The position numbers and the translations under genes were made by a program. From NCBI GenBank assembly GCA_900544375.1, contig UQUZ01000027.1:1-34646 (forward strand): a stretch of DNA of 34,646 nucleotides, in the 5' to 3' direction. Every line of letters begins with the position of its first letter. Position 1 is the first letter of the stretch. Under the pieces are notes generated by a model. That model did no database searches. It was not told where the DNA came from and was given only the letters and a program-made list of their open reading frames with translations. This DNA comes from an uncultured Oscillospiraceae bacterium (GTDB lineage Bacteria; Bacillota; Clostridia; Oscillospirales; Acutalibacteraceae). Positions 1-7,436 of this stretch are shown here, piece by piece.

Positions 1-689
1 TGATTGAAATCTCCAGGTACGTAATAGACGAGATGAATAAATTTGGCACACTTGAGGTGCAGGAGCAGGTTGCAGTTGCAAAAGAGGTATATGTGGCTGG
101 ATTATCCAACCTTGTGAATGTTGATCCTGCCGTGCTGCAAAAGGCCAGAGCGCTTCCGAAGAATACGGAGGCGGAAAAGCTTTATCGCAAGGCCGCTATC
201 GAGGAGGCCAAGCAGCGTCTGGCTTCTAGAAAGGTTATTTTGAAGAATTATCCCAACGGCCTGGTGGAATTTGATTCCTCCATTTTCGACGAACTTTTCG
301 CCAAGGAGGATCAGTTGGAGCTGGAGTTGGAACAGGCTTATAAGACGCTTTTCGCCGCGAAGGAGAGCAAAGATCAGGAGGCTGTGAAGCAGGCCAGGAT
401 CGACGTCCAAAAGGCAAAGGTTGCCCGCGCTAAGGTGCGCACGGAGATTAAGGAGGCGACCAACGCTAACTCCATCTATCATCGTGCAGCCAAGCCGTGG
501 TTGGATGCGAAGAAGCTCCTTACGCAGGAAGAAAATTATAAGCACTATGATGAGATTGCCGCGATGTATGAGGATGCTAAAGCCCGCGCTGAGGCTCAGG
601 AAGCGAAAGACGATGCGGAAGAAGCTGCCAAGGCGGCGCAGAAGAAGGCAGATAAAGAGGCTGCCCGCGCAAACCGTAGAAATAAATAG
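1..689 (+). CDS. Charged alpha-helical coiled-coil protein, 5' end outside window
   Basis: The frame is open to the left edge of the window, with no stop before the first internal Met at position 33. There is no good ribosome binding site for that Met, so this is probably the C-terminal part of a longer protein. The visible 229 residues are hydrophilic and rich in Ala, Glu, Lys and Arg. The last 40 residues are a run of alternating acidic and basic residues ending in a lysine/arginine-rich tail, typical of a coiled coil. I see no signal peptide, membrane segment or catalytic motif and do not recognise the family. It could be a cytoplasmic helical tail of a membrane protein or a stand-alone structural protein. 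Two hairpins follow the stop. Confidence is high that it is coding; the function is unknown. Confidence 0.75.
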   Translation, partial: IEISRYVIDEMNKFGTLEVQEQVAVAKEVYVAGLSNLVNVDPAVLQKARALPKNTEAEKLYRKAAIEEAKQRLASRKVILKNYPNGLVEFDSSIFDELFAKEDQLELELEQAYKTLFAAKESKDQEAVKQARIDVQKAKVARAKVRTEIKEATNANSIYHRAAKPWLDAKKLLTQEENYKHYDEIAAMYEDAKARAEAQEAKDDAEEAAKAAQKKADKEAARANRRNK

Positions 690-792
690 CCGTCAGTTTC
701 CTGTTTTAGGATCATTCGATCCTCCTTTTGCCCGATCAATCCATACGTTATTGCGTCTTATGTTCTGACTCGTTTTATTCCAAAGCAATCAT

Positions 793-822
793 TGCATCAG
801 TGTACCCCTGTACACTGATGCA
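793..822. other. Perfect 13-bp inverted repeat with 4-base loop
   Basis: The arms at 793-805 (TGCATCAGTGTAC) and 810-822 are perfect reverse complements around a CCCT loop. No T-run follows. It lies between the first gene and the terminator at 833, so it may be an extra RNA hairpin or a protein-binding palindrome. Confidence 0.55.
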
Positions 823-832
823 TCTCTTTCAT

Positions 833-883
833 AAAACCAACCCGGCTGAACGATAATTTCCATCGTTCAGCCGGGTTGGTTTT
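833..883. terminator. Strong bidirectional hairpin terminator
   Basis: A perfect 22-bp stem (833-854 with 862-883) closes a 7-base loop. The stem starts with AAAA and ends with TTTT, so it could act on either strand. It separates the coiled-coil gene from bioY and probably ends the upstream transcript. An unpaired U-tract is lacking because the T residues are part of the stem. Confidence 0.75.
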
Positions 884-893
884 AGTATATAAC

Positions 894-920
894 GTAAACT
901 AAATTATATTTTAGGTTGAC
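894..920. promoter_or_regulatory. Candidate BirA operator upstream of bioY
   Basis: An imperfect dyad, GTAAACTAAA (894-903) facing TTTAGGTTGAC (910-920), resembles the Firmicutes BirA box, whose half-sites read roughly GTTAACC/GGTTAAC. The right half-site runs into the -35 hexamer of the bioY promoter, where a repressor would block RNA polymerase. The downstream convergent birA encodes a ligase with a DNA-binding domain, which fits biotin-dependent autoregulation of biotin uptake. The dyad has one base of slippage between its arms. Confidence 0.55.
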
Positions 921-944
921 AATTCGACAGATATCTTTTATGAT
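916..944 (+). promoter_or_regulatory. Sigma-A type promoter of bioY
   Basis: TTGACA (916-921) and TATGAT (939-944) are separated by exactly 17 bases, a near-consensus housekeeping promoter. Transcription should start near 951, giving a leader of about 28 bases before bioY. The AAAGGAGG ribosome binding site lies at 961-968. Confidence 0.8.
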
Positions 945-978
945 TGAATGGTAATACAAAAAAGGAGGCCGTAGATAT

Positions 979-1536
979 ATGGCTATGAAGAACCCTACCA
1001 AAACCTACCGCTTGGCATTAATTGGCGTTATGACCGCAATTCTTTGCATATTAGGGCCGTTGTCAATTCCGCTGCCGTTTAGCCCTGTTCCTCTTTCCCT
1101 AACAAATTTTGCAATTTTACTGGCGGTGTTCCTGTTGGGATGGAAATGGAGCACTGTTAGCTGTGGTATTTATCTGCTGCTGGGGCTTGTAGGAGTTCCG
1201 GTTTTTTCCGGGTTTTCGGGCGGAATGGCAAAACTGCTTGGCCCAACCGGGGGCTATTTGGTCGGCTTTCTATTGTTGGCTGTGATCAGCGGCCTGTTTG
1301 TAGAAAAGTTTGAGCAAGCCCGCCTGCCGGTTGCAGCAGGTATGGCGCTTGGTATGCTTGTGGATTATCTTTTTGGTACGCTCTGGCTTGCAATCCTAAT
1401 GAAATTGAGTTTTGGTCAGGCTCTGATGATGGGGGTTGTGCCTTATCTGGCTGGAGATGCGGTGAAATTGATTATTGCACTGCTGCTGGGAAGCGCATTG
1501 CGCCGCCGCCTACAAGCTCTGCGGATTCTCGTCTAG
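979..1536 (+). CDS. bioY: Biotin ECF transporter S component BioY
   Basis: This is the membrane protein that binds biotin and, with the shared energy-coupling module (EcfA/A'/T), imports it. The 185 residues are the usual BioY length and form about six hydrophobic segments. Family signatures include the N-terminal GPLSIPLPFSPVPLSLTN stretch around residues 28-45 and the GPTGGYLVGF motif near residue 90. The start is fixed by AAAGGAGG ten bases upstream. No ecf genes are nearby, so it must use a module encoded elsewhere. A consensus promoter overlapped by a BirA-like dyad precedes it, suggesting repression when biotin is plentiful. Confidence 0.93.
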   Translation: MAMKNPTKTYRLALIGVMTAILCILGPLSIPLPFSPVPLSLTNFAILLAVFLLGWKWSTVSCGIYLLLGLVGVPVFSGFSGGMAKLLGPTGGYLVGFLLLAVISGLFVEKFEQARLPVAAGMALGMLVDYLFGTLWLAILMKLSFGQALMMGVVPYLAGDAVKLIIALLLGSALRRRLQALRILV

Positions 1537-1575
1537 GAAAAACGGCATTTATGAAGCATCATGCCATAGTGCTTT

Positions 1576-2562
1576 TTATTCCTGTTCAAGCCTGCGAACG
1601 CTAACCTCGCCGGAGCTTAGCGTTTCCCGTTTGTTGTCGGATAACGCTATGATTAATCCGCCGTTGTCATCGATATCTACTGCCAATGCCTCAGACCACA
1701 CTTGGTTGCGTAGAAATCGGATTTGTTCACCGATAATCATGGATCGCATGCGGTATTCCGGAAGGAAACTGCGCAGCTCCAGCGTATCGCATAAGATGCA
1801 AAGCTGATTGATAATCTCTGCCGCCAAATGGTTGCGGGTGGTGGCAGGCGGCTCATCTGTGTAGAGAAACCCGGCCTTATGCCGCAGCTCTTCCGGAAGT
1901 GTGCTTTGGCTCCCTTTAAAATTGATGCCGATTCCCACCACAACGCTTTCAATGACGCCTGTTTCAAAATTTGTCACAGCCTCTGTAAGAATTCCGCAGA
2001 TTTTTTTTTCATTCAGATATAGGTCGTTTACCCACTTGATTTGCGGATGCCTGCCAGTTACCATGTCGATCGCCCGGCATACACCAACCGCTGCCGCCGT
2101 GGTAATTAATACGGCGTTGGAAACATCGGCCTTGGGCCGCAGGATCACACTCATATAAAGCCCATTGCCGCGCGGAGAAAAAAAGCTTCTGCCCAGTCGG
2201 CCCCTTCCGGCGCTTTGTTCTTCTGCAAGCACGGCAGAGCCCTGCTCCGCACTCTCCAACGCCATTCTTTTTGCCTCCTGATTCGTGGAGGGAAGACAGG
2301 GGAAAACGCGGATTTCCCGGGATTTCAGAGGGGGGGTCAAGTAGGGTAGGATTCCCTGTGTGGAAAGCAGATCGTTATCGGTGCAAAGCGTATAGCCCTG
2401 ATTGGGAACGGCTTCGATATGATAGCCCTCTGCCTCCAATGCACGCACAGCCTTCCACACCGCTGCGCGCGATACGGAAAGCGAATTGGCAATCGCTTCG
2501 CCGGAGAGGGGGATTCCACGGTTTTCCTCGAGCTTTTTTAGTACGAATTCTTTGACAGACAT
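1576..2562 (-). CDS. birA: Bifunctional biotin--[acetyl-CoA-carboxylase] ligase / biotin repressor
   Basis: BirA activates biotin to biotinyl-AMP, transfers it to carboxylase biotin domains, and represses biotin genes when it holds biotinyl-AMP. The 328 residues contain an N-terminal winged helix-turn-helix (about 1-60, with SVSRAAVWKAVRALE as recognition region), the catalytic GRGRLGR biotin/AMP loop at 119-125, KWVND at 176-180, KKICGIL at 186-192, and a C-terminal SH3-like domain. The DNA-binding domain marks this as the Group II, regulatory form. It converges on bioY, with 39 bases between stop codons. AGGAG lies 11 bases upstream of the ATG. Confidence 0.95.
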   Translation of the reverse strand: MSVKEFVLKKLEENRGIPLSGEAIANSLSVSRAAVWKAVRALEAEGYHIEAVPNQGYTLCTDNDLLSTQGILPYLTPPLKSREIRVFPCLPSTNQEAKRMALESAEQGSAVLAEEQSAGRGRLGRSFFSPRGNGLYMSVILRPKADVSNAVLITTAAAVGVCRAIDMVTGRHPQIKWVNDLYLNEKKICGILTEAVTNFETGVIESVVVGIGINFKGSQSTLPEELRHKAGFLYTDEPPATTRNHLAAEIINQLCILCDTLELRSFLPEYRMRSMIIGEQIRFLRNQVWSEALAVDIDDNGGLIIALSDNKRETLSSGEVSVRRLEQE

Positions 2563-2588
2563 ACCGTTATCATCTCCTATTGTTCATC

Positions 2589-2618
2589 AGTATACAGCAG
2601 CCGGCTTTTCATTGTCAA
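2589..2618 (-). promoter_or_regulatory. Promoter of birA
   Basis: On the minus strand TTGACA (2618-2613) is followed after 18 bases by TATACT (2594-2589), close to the sigma-A consensus. The start codon lies about 27 bases past the -10 box. Confidence 0.7.
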
Positions 2619-2654
2619 TTTAGAATCGCAATTCGGTTTACAGCCTAAAAAGCC

Positions 2655-2687
2655 AAAAACAGGCCAACACTTGGTTGGCCTGTTTTT
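2655..2687 (-). terminator. Terminator after the surface protein gene
   Basis: A perfect 14-bp stem (2655-2668 with 2674-2687) includes the core ACAGGCCAAC and has a T-run at either end. On the minus strand it lies directly past the stop of the surface protein gene at 2706. It also insulates that gene from birA. Confidence 0.85.
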
Positions 2688-2705
2688 GATTTGTGAAAAG
2701 GCTAT

Positions 2706-3272
2706 TTAGTGCTTTTTCTTTGCAAGCACAACCACTGCTGCTGCGGCCATAGTCAACGCCGCAATTGCAGCAATTCCGGTGTTTCCAGTATCCGGAATCT
2801 CAACATCATCAGCTGCGCCGTTAGAACCACCATTCGTATTGGCGTTATCAGTTTTGTTGGGATCGCTTGGCGTAGCCGCGCTGCCGCTACCGCCTACGAG
2901 GCCAGCGAGCATGCCGAGAATATCAACGTCGCCCAACATGCTGGTGTCAATACCGAGCTTTGCAAGAGCATCCTTAACGGCGCTGATGTCTACTTGATCT
3001 TTGATCGCGCCTAGATCGAAATCACCGCCGCCCAGAAGGCCTGCAATCTCGCTCAGGTCAATGCCGGAACCGCTCAGGGCGTCCTTGATGGAGTCCAGAT
3101 CGATATTGCCGAGCGCTTCTGTGATTTTTGCAGTGTCGAAGTCGCCTAGGCTTGCATTAATCTCCTCAATTTTATCGGTGAAGGAACCGAGGTCGGGCGT
3201 GGCGGCAAAGGCCGGAACGCACAATGCAAGGCAGAGTACAAGCGCCAGGGCAATGCTTAGAAGTTTTTTCAT
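2706..3272 (-). CDS. Secreted surface protein with LPXTG-like sorting signal
   Basis: The protein of 188 residues begins with a clear signal peptide: MKK, a hydrophobic run, then cleavage near AFAA at residues 21-24. The start is chosen because this signal peptide begins there and AAAGGA lies 10 bases upstream; the frame is open further upstream. The mature part is acidic and built from loose repeats of about 15-20 residues of the type IDxxxIKDAL(S/A)xxGID, interspersed with glycine clusters. A low-complexity Ser/Asn/Gly/Asp linker follows. The C-terminus has IPDTGN, a hydrophobic stretch and AKKKH, the three-part layout of a sortase anchoring signal, although the first residue is Ile rather than Leu or Asn. 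No sortase gene is nearby. The molecular function is unknown. Confidence 0.85.
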   Translation of the reverse strand: MKKLLSIALALVLCLALCVPAFAATPDLGSFTDKIEEINASLGDFDTAKITEALGNIDLDSIKDALSGSGIDLSEIAGLLGGGDFDLGAIKDQVDISAVKDALAKLGIDTSMLGDVDILGMLAGLVGGSGSAATPSDPNKTDNANTNGGSNGAADDVEIPDTGNTGIAAIAALTMAAAAVVVLAKKKH

Positions 3273-3376
3273 GGGTACCATTTCCTTTCTGAATATTTTC
3301 CAGAACGCAAGTTGCCAAGAGGCAAAAACGAACTGAAGTGCCGCACAAAATTCAGAAGTTGTGTAACACATATAAA

Positions 3377-3406
3377 TATATAAACATGTCACAGTATATT
3401 TGTCAA
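3377..3406 (-). promoter_or_regulatory. Promoter of the surface protein gene
   Basis: On the minus strand TTGACA (3406-3401) is followed after 18 bases by TATATA (3382-3377). This implies a leader of about 100 bases before the start at 3272. The surrounding 3360-3530 is strongly AT-rich compared with the rest of the window. Confidence 0.6.
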
Positions 3407-3639
3407 CATATTGTATACGAATTAATAAATAATTAATAATTACGACATGATATATTTACTAAAAGATCATATCTGAGTCATTTTTAAAGAACGATCTATA
3501 TATAGAATATACTTAATGTATATATTACCTTCAATTATTCCTCCTTCTGGAATAGGAGGAAATTTGGAACCTGGTTTGGAGCATACTAATACGAGAAGGT
3601 GGGCAGGAGAAAAACAGCTTTTCTGTCAAAGTGGAGATG
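3407..3639. other. AT-rich intergenic stretch without recognisable gene
   Basis: No coding potential is visible here. The first half is very AT-rich. A short hairpin with 8-bp arms (TTCCTCCT at 3538-3545, AGGAGGAA at 3554-3561) is the only clear structure. It lies between the divergent promoters of the surface protein and the ABC exporter operon. Confidence 0.5.
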
Positions 3640-3693
3640 TGGTATAATAGCTTCAAACATTTTGTTTGAAGCATTGGAAAAATGGTTGTCGGC
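3640..3693 (+). repeat. Leader repeat, copy 1: extended -10 promoter, hairpin, ATGGTTGTCGGC
   Basis: TGGTATAAT (3640-3648) is an extended -10 element. It is followed by a 9-bp hairpin (GCTTCAAAC 3650-3658 with GTTTGAAGC 3664-3672) and then ATTGGAAAAATGGTTGTCGG (3673-3692). The same order of elements recurs at 3753-3846 with partial sequence identity. The AAAAATGG at 3678-3685 can pair with CCATTTTT at 3725-3732, enclosing the smaller hairpin TGCCGC/GCGGCA (3708-3720), which gives a possible attenuator-like fold. Confidence 0.6.
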
Positions 3694-3752
3694 GCGAAAC
3701 GCCTCCTGCCGCAGAGCGGCAACGCCATTTTTCGTAGAGGTATCCGTGCGTA

Positions 3753-3846
3753 TGGTAAAATAGCTTCAAATAGGCTTGAAAGCTTTAAACGGGTTGCAAA
3801 GTTTCAAGCTTTGAAACTTGGAAGCATTGAAAAAATGGTTGTTGGC
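3753..3846 (+). repeat. Leader repeat, copy 2, directly upstream of the ABC exporter
   Basis: TGGTAAAATAGCTTCAAA at 3753-3770 repeats 3640-3657 with one change. GAAGCATTGAAAAAATGG through GTTGGC (3821-3846) repeats 3668-3693 with two changes. The middle is longer and forms its own hairpins, for example AAGTTTCAA/TTGAAACTT around 3799-3819. TAAAAT at 3756-3761 could be a second extended -10 promoter. The two copies are about 113 bases apart at their left ends. Confidence 0.6.
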
Positions 3847-3885
3847 AGAATGGATTGTGAATCATCATTTGGTTGGGGAGAGTGA
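3835..3885 (+). CDS. Possible 16-residue leader peptide before the ABC exporter
   Basis: A short open frame, MVVGRMDCESSFGWGE, stops 7 bases before the ABC exporter start. Its MVVG start duplicates the MVVG start at 3682 in leader copy 1. Its ribosome binding site is weak (GGAAG about 10 bases upstream). Ribosome-mediated attenuation through a leader peptide is known for the heterodimeric ABC exporter BmrCD of Bacillus subtilis; applying that here is inference. Confidence 0.25.
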   Translation: MVVGRMDCESSFGWGE

Positions 3886-3892
3886 AAGGGGA

Positions 3893-5632
3893 ATGCTCAG
3901 GTTGACGCGTTATCTGAAGGGCTTCCGAAAGGAAGTGATTCTGGGCCCTCTGTTCAAGTTGACAGAGGCGATTTTTGAGCTGATTGTACCCTTGGTAATG
4001 GCCCGTATCATTGACGTAGGGATTCGTGGGCATCATCAAACGTACATTCTGCAAATGGGCGGCGTGCTTGTTCTGCTGGGCGTCACTGGATTGATCTGTG
4101 CGCTGATTTGTCAGTATCTAGCTGCCAAAGCATCGCAGGGTGTGGGCACAGTGCTGAGAAATGATCTGTTCCTTCATATCAACCGGCTTTCCTATGCTGA
4201 GATTGATCGGATCGGCACACCCTCCCTGATTACTAGGCTGATCAATGATGTAAACCAGCTACAGCTTGCTGTTGCGATGTTGATTCGGTTAGTCGTTCGC
4301 GCGCCGTTTCTGGTGATCGGCTCTACCATCATGGCTATGATGATTGATTGGCGGCTTTCGCTGATTTTTCTTGCTGCTGCTCCGTTGATTGCGGGAACCA
4401 TCTATTTGATTATGAGTCGCTCCATTCCTTTCTATCGTATTACCCAGAAGCTTTTGGATCGGGTGAGCCTGATTACCCGGGAAAATCTCTCCGGCGCCCG
4501 TGTGATCCGGGCGTTTTCAAGGCAGAAAACGGAGCAGAAGCGTTTTCATGAAGCGGCGGGTGAAATTGAACGCACCGCCGTGCGCGTGGGTAAAATTTCT
4601 GCGTTGCTTAATCCAGCCACCTATGTGATCGTCAACCTCGCTATTATCGCAATTATCTGGTTCGGCGGGCTGCAAGTAGATAGCGGCCGTCTGACCCAGG
4701 GCGAGATTACAGCTTTAGTCAGCTATATGACGCAGATCATGCTGGCGCTGATCGTCATTGCCAATCTCGTCGTAATTTTTACAAAGGCCTCCGCCTGTGG
4801 CACGCGCGTCAGCGAGGTGTTGGAGCTTGCTCCAACGGTAACCGATCCAGGCGGCGAGCCTGTGTCTATCCAGGCCAAAGAGGACACGCCGAAGGTATCG
4901 TTCCAAAACGTATCCTTTTCCTATGGCGGCGCGCAGGAAAATGCGTTGGAACAGATTGAACTGCATGTCCGCCGTGGGGAGACGGTTGGCGTCATTGGCG
5001 GCACCGGCTCCGGCAAATCCACGCTGGTCAATCTGATTCCCCGTTTTTATGATGCAACAGCCGGGCAGGTGATGGTGGATGGCGTTCCTGTAACGGACTA
5101 TCCATTTTCCCAGCTACGCGGTCAGATCGGCGTGGTGCCGCAGCAGGCGGTGCTGTTTGCCGGAACGCTGCGTGAAAATATGCAGTGGAGGAAACGGGAT
5201 GCCTCAGATGAAGAAATTAGCCGTGCGTTAGAAATTGCACAGGCTGCCGAATTTGTAAGCAAGCTTCCGGAAGGGCTCGATACCATGATTCAGCAGGGTG
5301 GACGCAATTTGTCTGGCGGGCAACGCCAGAGGCTGACGATTGCCCGCGCGCTGGTTGGCACGCCGCAGATTTTGATTTTGGATGACAGCGCCAGTGCGCT
5401 GGATTTTGCCACGGATGCGGCGCTGCGCAAAGCGCTTCGGCAGCAAACGCGAGATATGACTGTTTTTATGGTGTCGCAGCGGGCGGGGACCGTCCGTGCG
5501 GCTGACCGTATCGTCGTGCTTGACGATGGCCGAATTGTCGGTATTGGGCCGCATAGCGAGCTGTTTGAGACATGCGCGGTTTATCGGGAGATATGCCTCT
5601 CTCAGATGAATGAAGAGGAGGCGGTAGGATGA
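3893..5632 (+). CDS. Heterodimeric ABC exporter subunit with degenerate catalytic site
   Basis: This is a half-transporter with an N-terminal six-helix exporter domain (about 1-320) and a C-terminal ATPase domain. The ATG at 3893 is preferred because MLRLTRYLKGFRKEVILGP matches the normal N-terminus of this family. Walker A GGTGSGKST is at 369-377 and a perfect signature LSGGQRQR begins at residue 473. The catalytic Glu after Walker B is Asp (D497-D498) and the switch His is Gln (Q529, VSQRA). These are hallmarks of the subunit that contributes the non-hydrolysing site in heterodimeric multidrug exporters such as BmrC/BmrD and LmrC/LmrD. Its stop overlaps the start of the partner gene by four bases. 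The substrate is not evident. Confidence 0.92.
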   Translation: MLRLTRYLKGFRKEVILGPLFKLTEAIFELIVPLVMARIIDVGIRGHHQTYILQMGGVLVLLGVTGLICALICQYLAAKASQGVGTVLRNDLFLHINRLSYAEIDRIGTPSLITRLINDVNQLQLAVAMLIRLVVRAPFLVIGSTIMAMMIDWRLSLIFLAAAPLIAGTIYLIMSRSIPFYRITQKLLDRVSLITRENLSGARVIRAFSRQKTEQKRFHEAAGEIERTAVRVGKISALLNPATYVIVNLAIIAIIWFGGLQVDSGRLTQGEITALVSYMTQIMLALIVIANLVVIFTKASACGTRVSEVLELAPTVTDPGGEPVSIQAKEDTPKVSFQNVSFSYGGAQENALEQIELHVRRGETVGVIGGTGSGKSTLVNLIPRFYDATAGQVMVDGVPVTDYPFSQLRGQIGVVPQQAVLFAGTLRENMQWRKRDASDEEISRALEIAQAAEFVSKLPEGLDTMIQQGGRNLSGGQRQRLTIARALVGTPQILILDDSASALDFATDAALRKALRQQTRDMTVFMVSQRAGTVRAADRIVVLDDGRIVGIGPHSELFETCAVYREICLSQMNEEEAVG

Positions 5633-7371
5633 GAAAGCAGATTTTAAAGCGTGTGCTGGGCTTTTCCAGGCCCTATATTGGTTATCTCGTTCTGGCCCTC
5701 ATTAGCGCGGTGCTCAGCGTTGGCATGACGCTGTATGCGCCGATCCTGATCGGACGGGGAATTGATCAAATCATCGGCCCGGGTAATGTTGATTTCAAAG
5801 CAATTTTGTCTGATATCGCTTGGCTGGCCGGCACGGTAGCGGTCGGCGCTCTGTTTCAGTGGCTACTTGCACAGTGCACGAATATTCTCGCCTACCGTAC
5901 GGTGCGCGATCTGCGCGTTTCCGTATTCGATAAGCTGGAGCGAGTGCCGCTGAAATATATCGATTCCAATGCGCATGGCGATTTGATCAGCCGCGTGGTC
6001 AATGATATTGATCAGGTGTCCGACGGCCTTTTGCAGGGCTTTACCCAGTTGTTTACCGGTGTTGTGACGATTCTTGGAACGCTGGGCTTTATGTTGTCTG
6101 TCAGCCCGTGGATTGCTCTGGTTGTTGTGGTGCTCACACCACTGTCACTTTTTGTTTCTGCCTTTATCGCAAAGCGCTCTTATCAGAAATTCCGAGAGCA
6201 GTCTGAAACGAGAGGCGAGCTCAGCGGATATGCAGAGGAGCTGGTTGGCGGGCAGCGGATTGTTAAGGCCTTCGGCTATGAGCAGCGCGCGCAGGAAACG
6301 TTTGAGGAGATCAATGCGCGCCTCTATGATTGCGGCGTGAAGGCACAGTTTTATTCGTCACTCACGAATCCGTGCACACGTTTTGTTAATGCAATGGTTT
6401 ATGCAGCGGTCGGCGTCTGCGGTGCAATCGCCGCGCTGCGCGGTGGGCTCACAATTGGCCAGCTCTCCGCTTTTTTACAATATGCCAATCAGTATACAAA
6501 GCCTTTCAATGAGATTTCCGGCGTGGTCACAGAGCTGCAAACCGCAATTGCCTGTGCAGGCCGTGTTTTTGAGGTGCTCGATTCTCCGGATGAAACGCCT
6601 GATCCGGCGGATGCAGTGGTCATGGCGGAGAGCAAAGGGCAGGTCAATCTCCATGATGTTTCGTTCTCCTATCATCCGGGAAAGCGCTTTATTGAAGCGC
6701 TTAATCTCTATGCTAATCCTGGGCAGCGCATCGCCATCGTCGGTCCGACCGGCTGCGGCAAAACAACGATTATCAATCTGTTAATGCGCTTTTACGATGT
6801 GGATACGGGTGAGATCCTTGTGGATGATGTGGATATTCGCCATATTACCCGTGCGAGCCTGCGTGGTCAGTTTGGCATGGTGCTACAGGATACGTGGCTT
6901 TTTGCCGGCACCGTGCGGGAAAATATTGCCTATGGCCGGCCTGACGCTACGCAGGAGCAAGTGGCGGCAGCGGCAAAGGCCGCGCATGCGCATAGCTTTA
7001 TCAAACGCCTTGCGCAAGGCTACGATACTGTGCTTGCAGAGGATGGCGGCAATCTCTCCCAGGGGCAGCGCCAGCTGTTGAGTATCGCGCGCGTAATGCT
7101 CACCGATCCGCCGATGCTGATTTTGGATGAAGCGACGAGCAGCATCGATACACGCACGGAAATTTATGTGCAGCGCGCGTTTACCCGAATGATGGAGGGC
7201 CGCACCTGCTTTATTGTTGCGCACCGGCTCTCCACCATCCGGGAGGCGGATTGCATCCTCGTCATGCGAGACGGAAAGATCATTGAACAGGGGACGCATG
7301 AAAGCCTGCTTAGGAAAGAGGGCTATTATGCGCAGCTCTATAACAGCCAATTTGCCCGATCGGAAGGCTGA
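5629..7371 (+). CDS. Heterodimeric ABC exporter subunit with canonical catalytic site
   Basis: This 580-residue half-transporter is the partner of the preceding gene, overlapping it by ATGA for translational coupling. It has six transmembrane segments and then an ATPase domain with Walker A GPTGCGKTT at 372-380. Walker B ends in DE with the catalytic E501, and the switch H532 lies in VAHRLSTI. Its signature is LSQGQ rather than LSGGQ. With its partner it should form one working site (this Walker A/B with the partner's LSGGQ) and one degenerate site, the standard asymmetry of heterodimeric type IV exporters. The likely role is export of drugs, peptides or lipids across the cytoplasmic membrane. 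No clear terminator is visible after it, only a T-run at 7408-7416. Confidence 0.93.
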   Translation: MRKQILKRVLGFSRPYIGYLVLALISAVLSVGMTLYAPILIGRGIDQIIGPGNVDFKAILSDIAWLAGTVAVGALFQWLLAQCTNILAYRTVRDLRVSVFDKLERVPLKYIDSNAHGDLISRVVNDIDQVSDGLLQGFTQLFTGVVTILGTLGFMLSVSPWIALVVVVLTPLSLFVSAFIAKRSYQKFREQSETRGELSGYAEELVGGQRIVKAFGYEQRAQETFEEINARLYDCGVKAQFYSSLTNPCTRFVNAMVYAAVGVCGAIAALRGGLTIGQLSAFLQYANQYTKPFNEISGVVTELQTAIACAGRVFEVLDSPDETPDPADAVVMAESKGQVNLHDVSFSYHPGKRFIEALNLYANPGQRIAIVGPTGCGKTTIINLLMRFYDVDTGEILVDDVDIRHITRASLRGQFGMVLQDTWLFAGTVRENIAYGRPDATQEQVAAAAKAAHAHSFIKRLAQGYDTVLAEDGGNLSQGQRQLLSIARVMLTDPPMLILDEATSSIDTRTEIYVQRAFTRMMEGRTCFIVAHRLSTIREADCILVMRDGKIIEQGTHESLLRKEGYYAQLYNSQFARSEG

Positions 7372-7436
7372 AATTTTAATTACAAATCCCGCATTTTGCA
7401 ACAGGCCTTTTTTTTCTGCTTAAAAAAGCAAGAAGC

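Noticed and set aside
3682..3885. 67-residue protein spanning the ABC leader
   Set aside because: It reads through both hairpin regions without any family resemblance and lacks a ribosome binding site. Only the short terminal MVVG peptide is kept, as a low-confidence leader.
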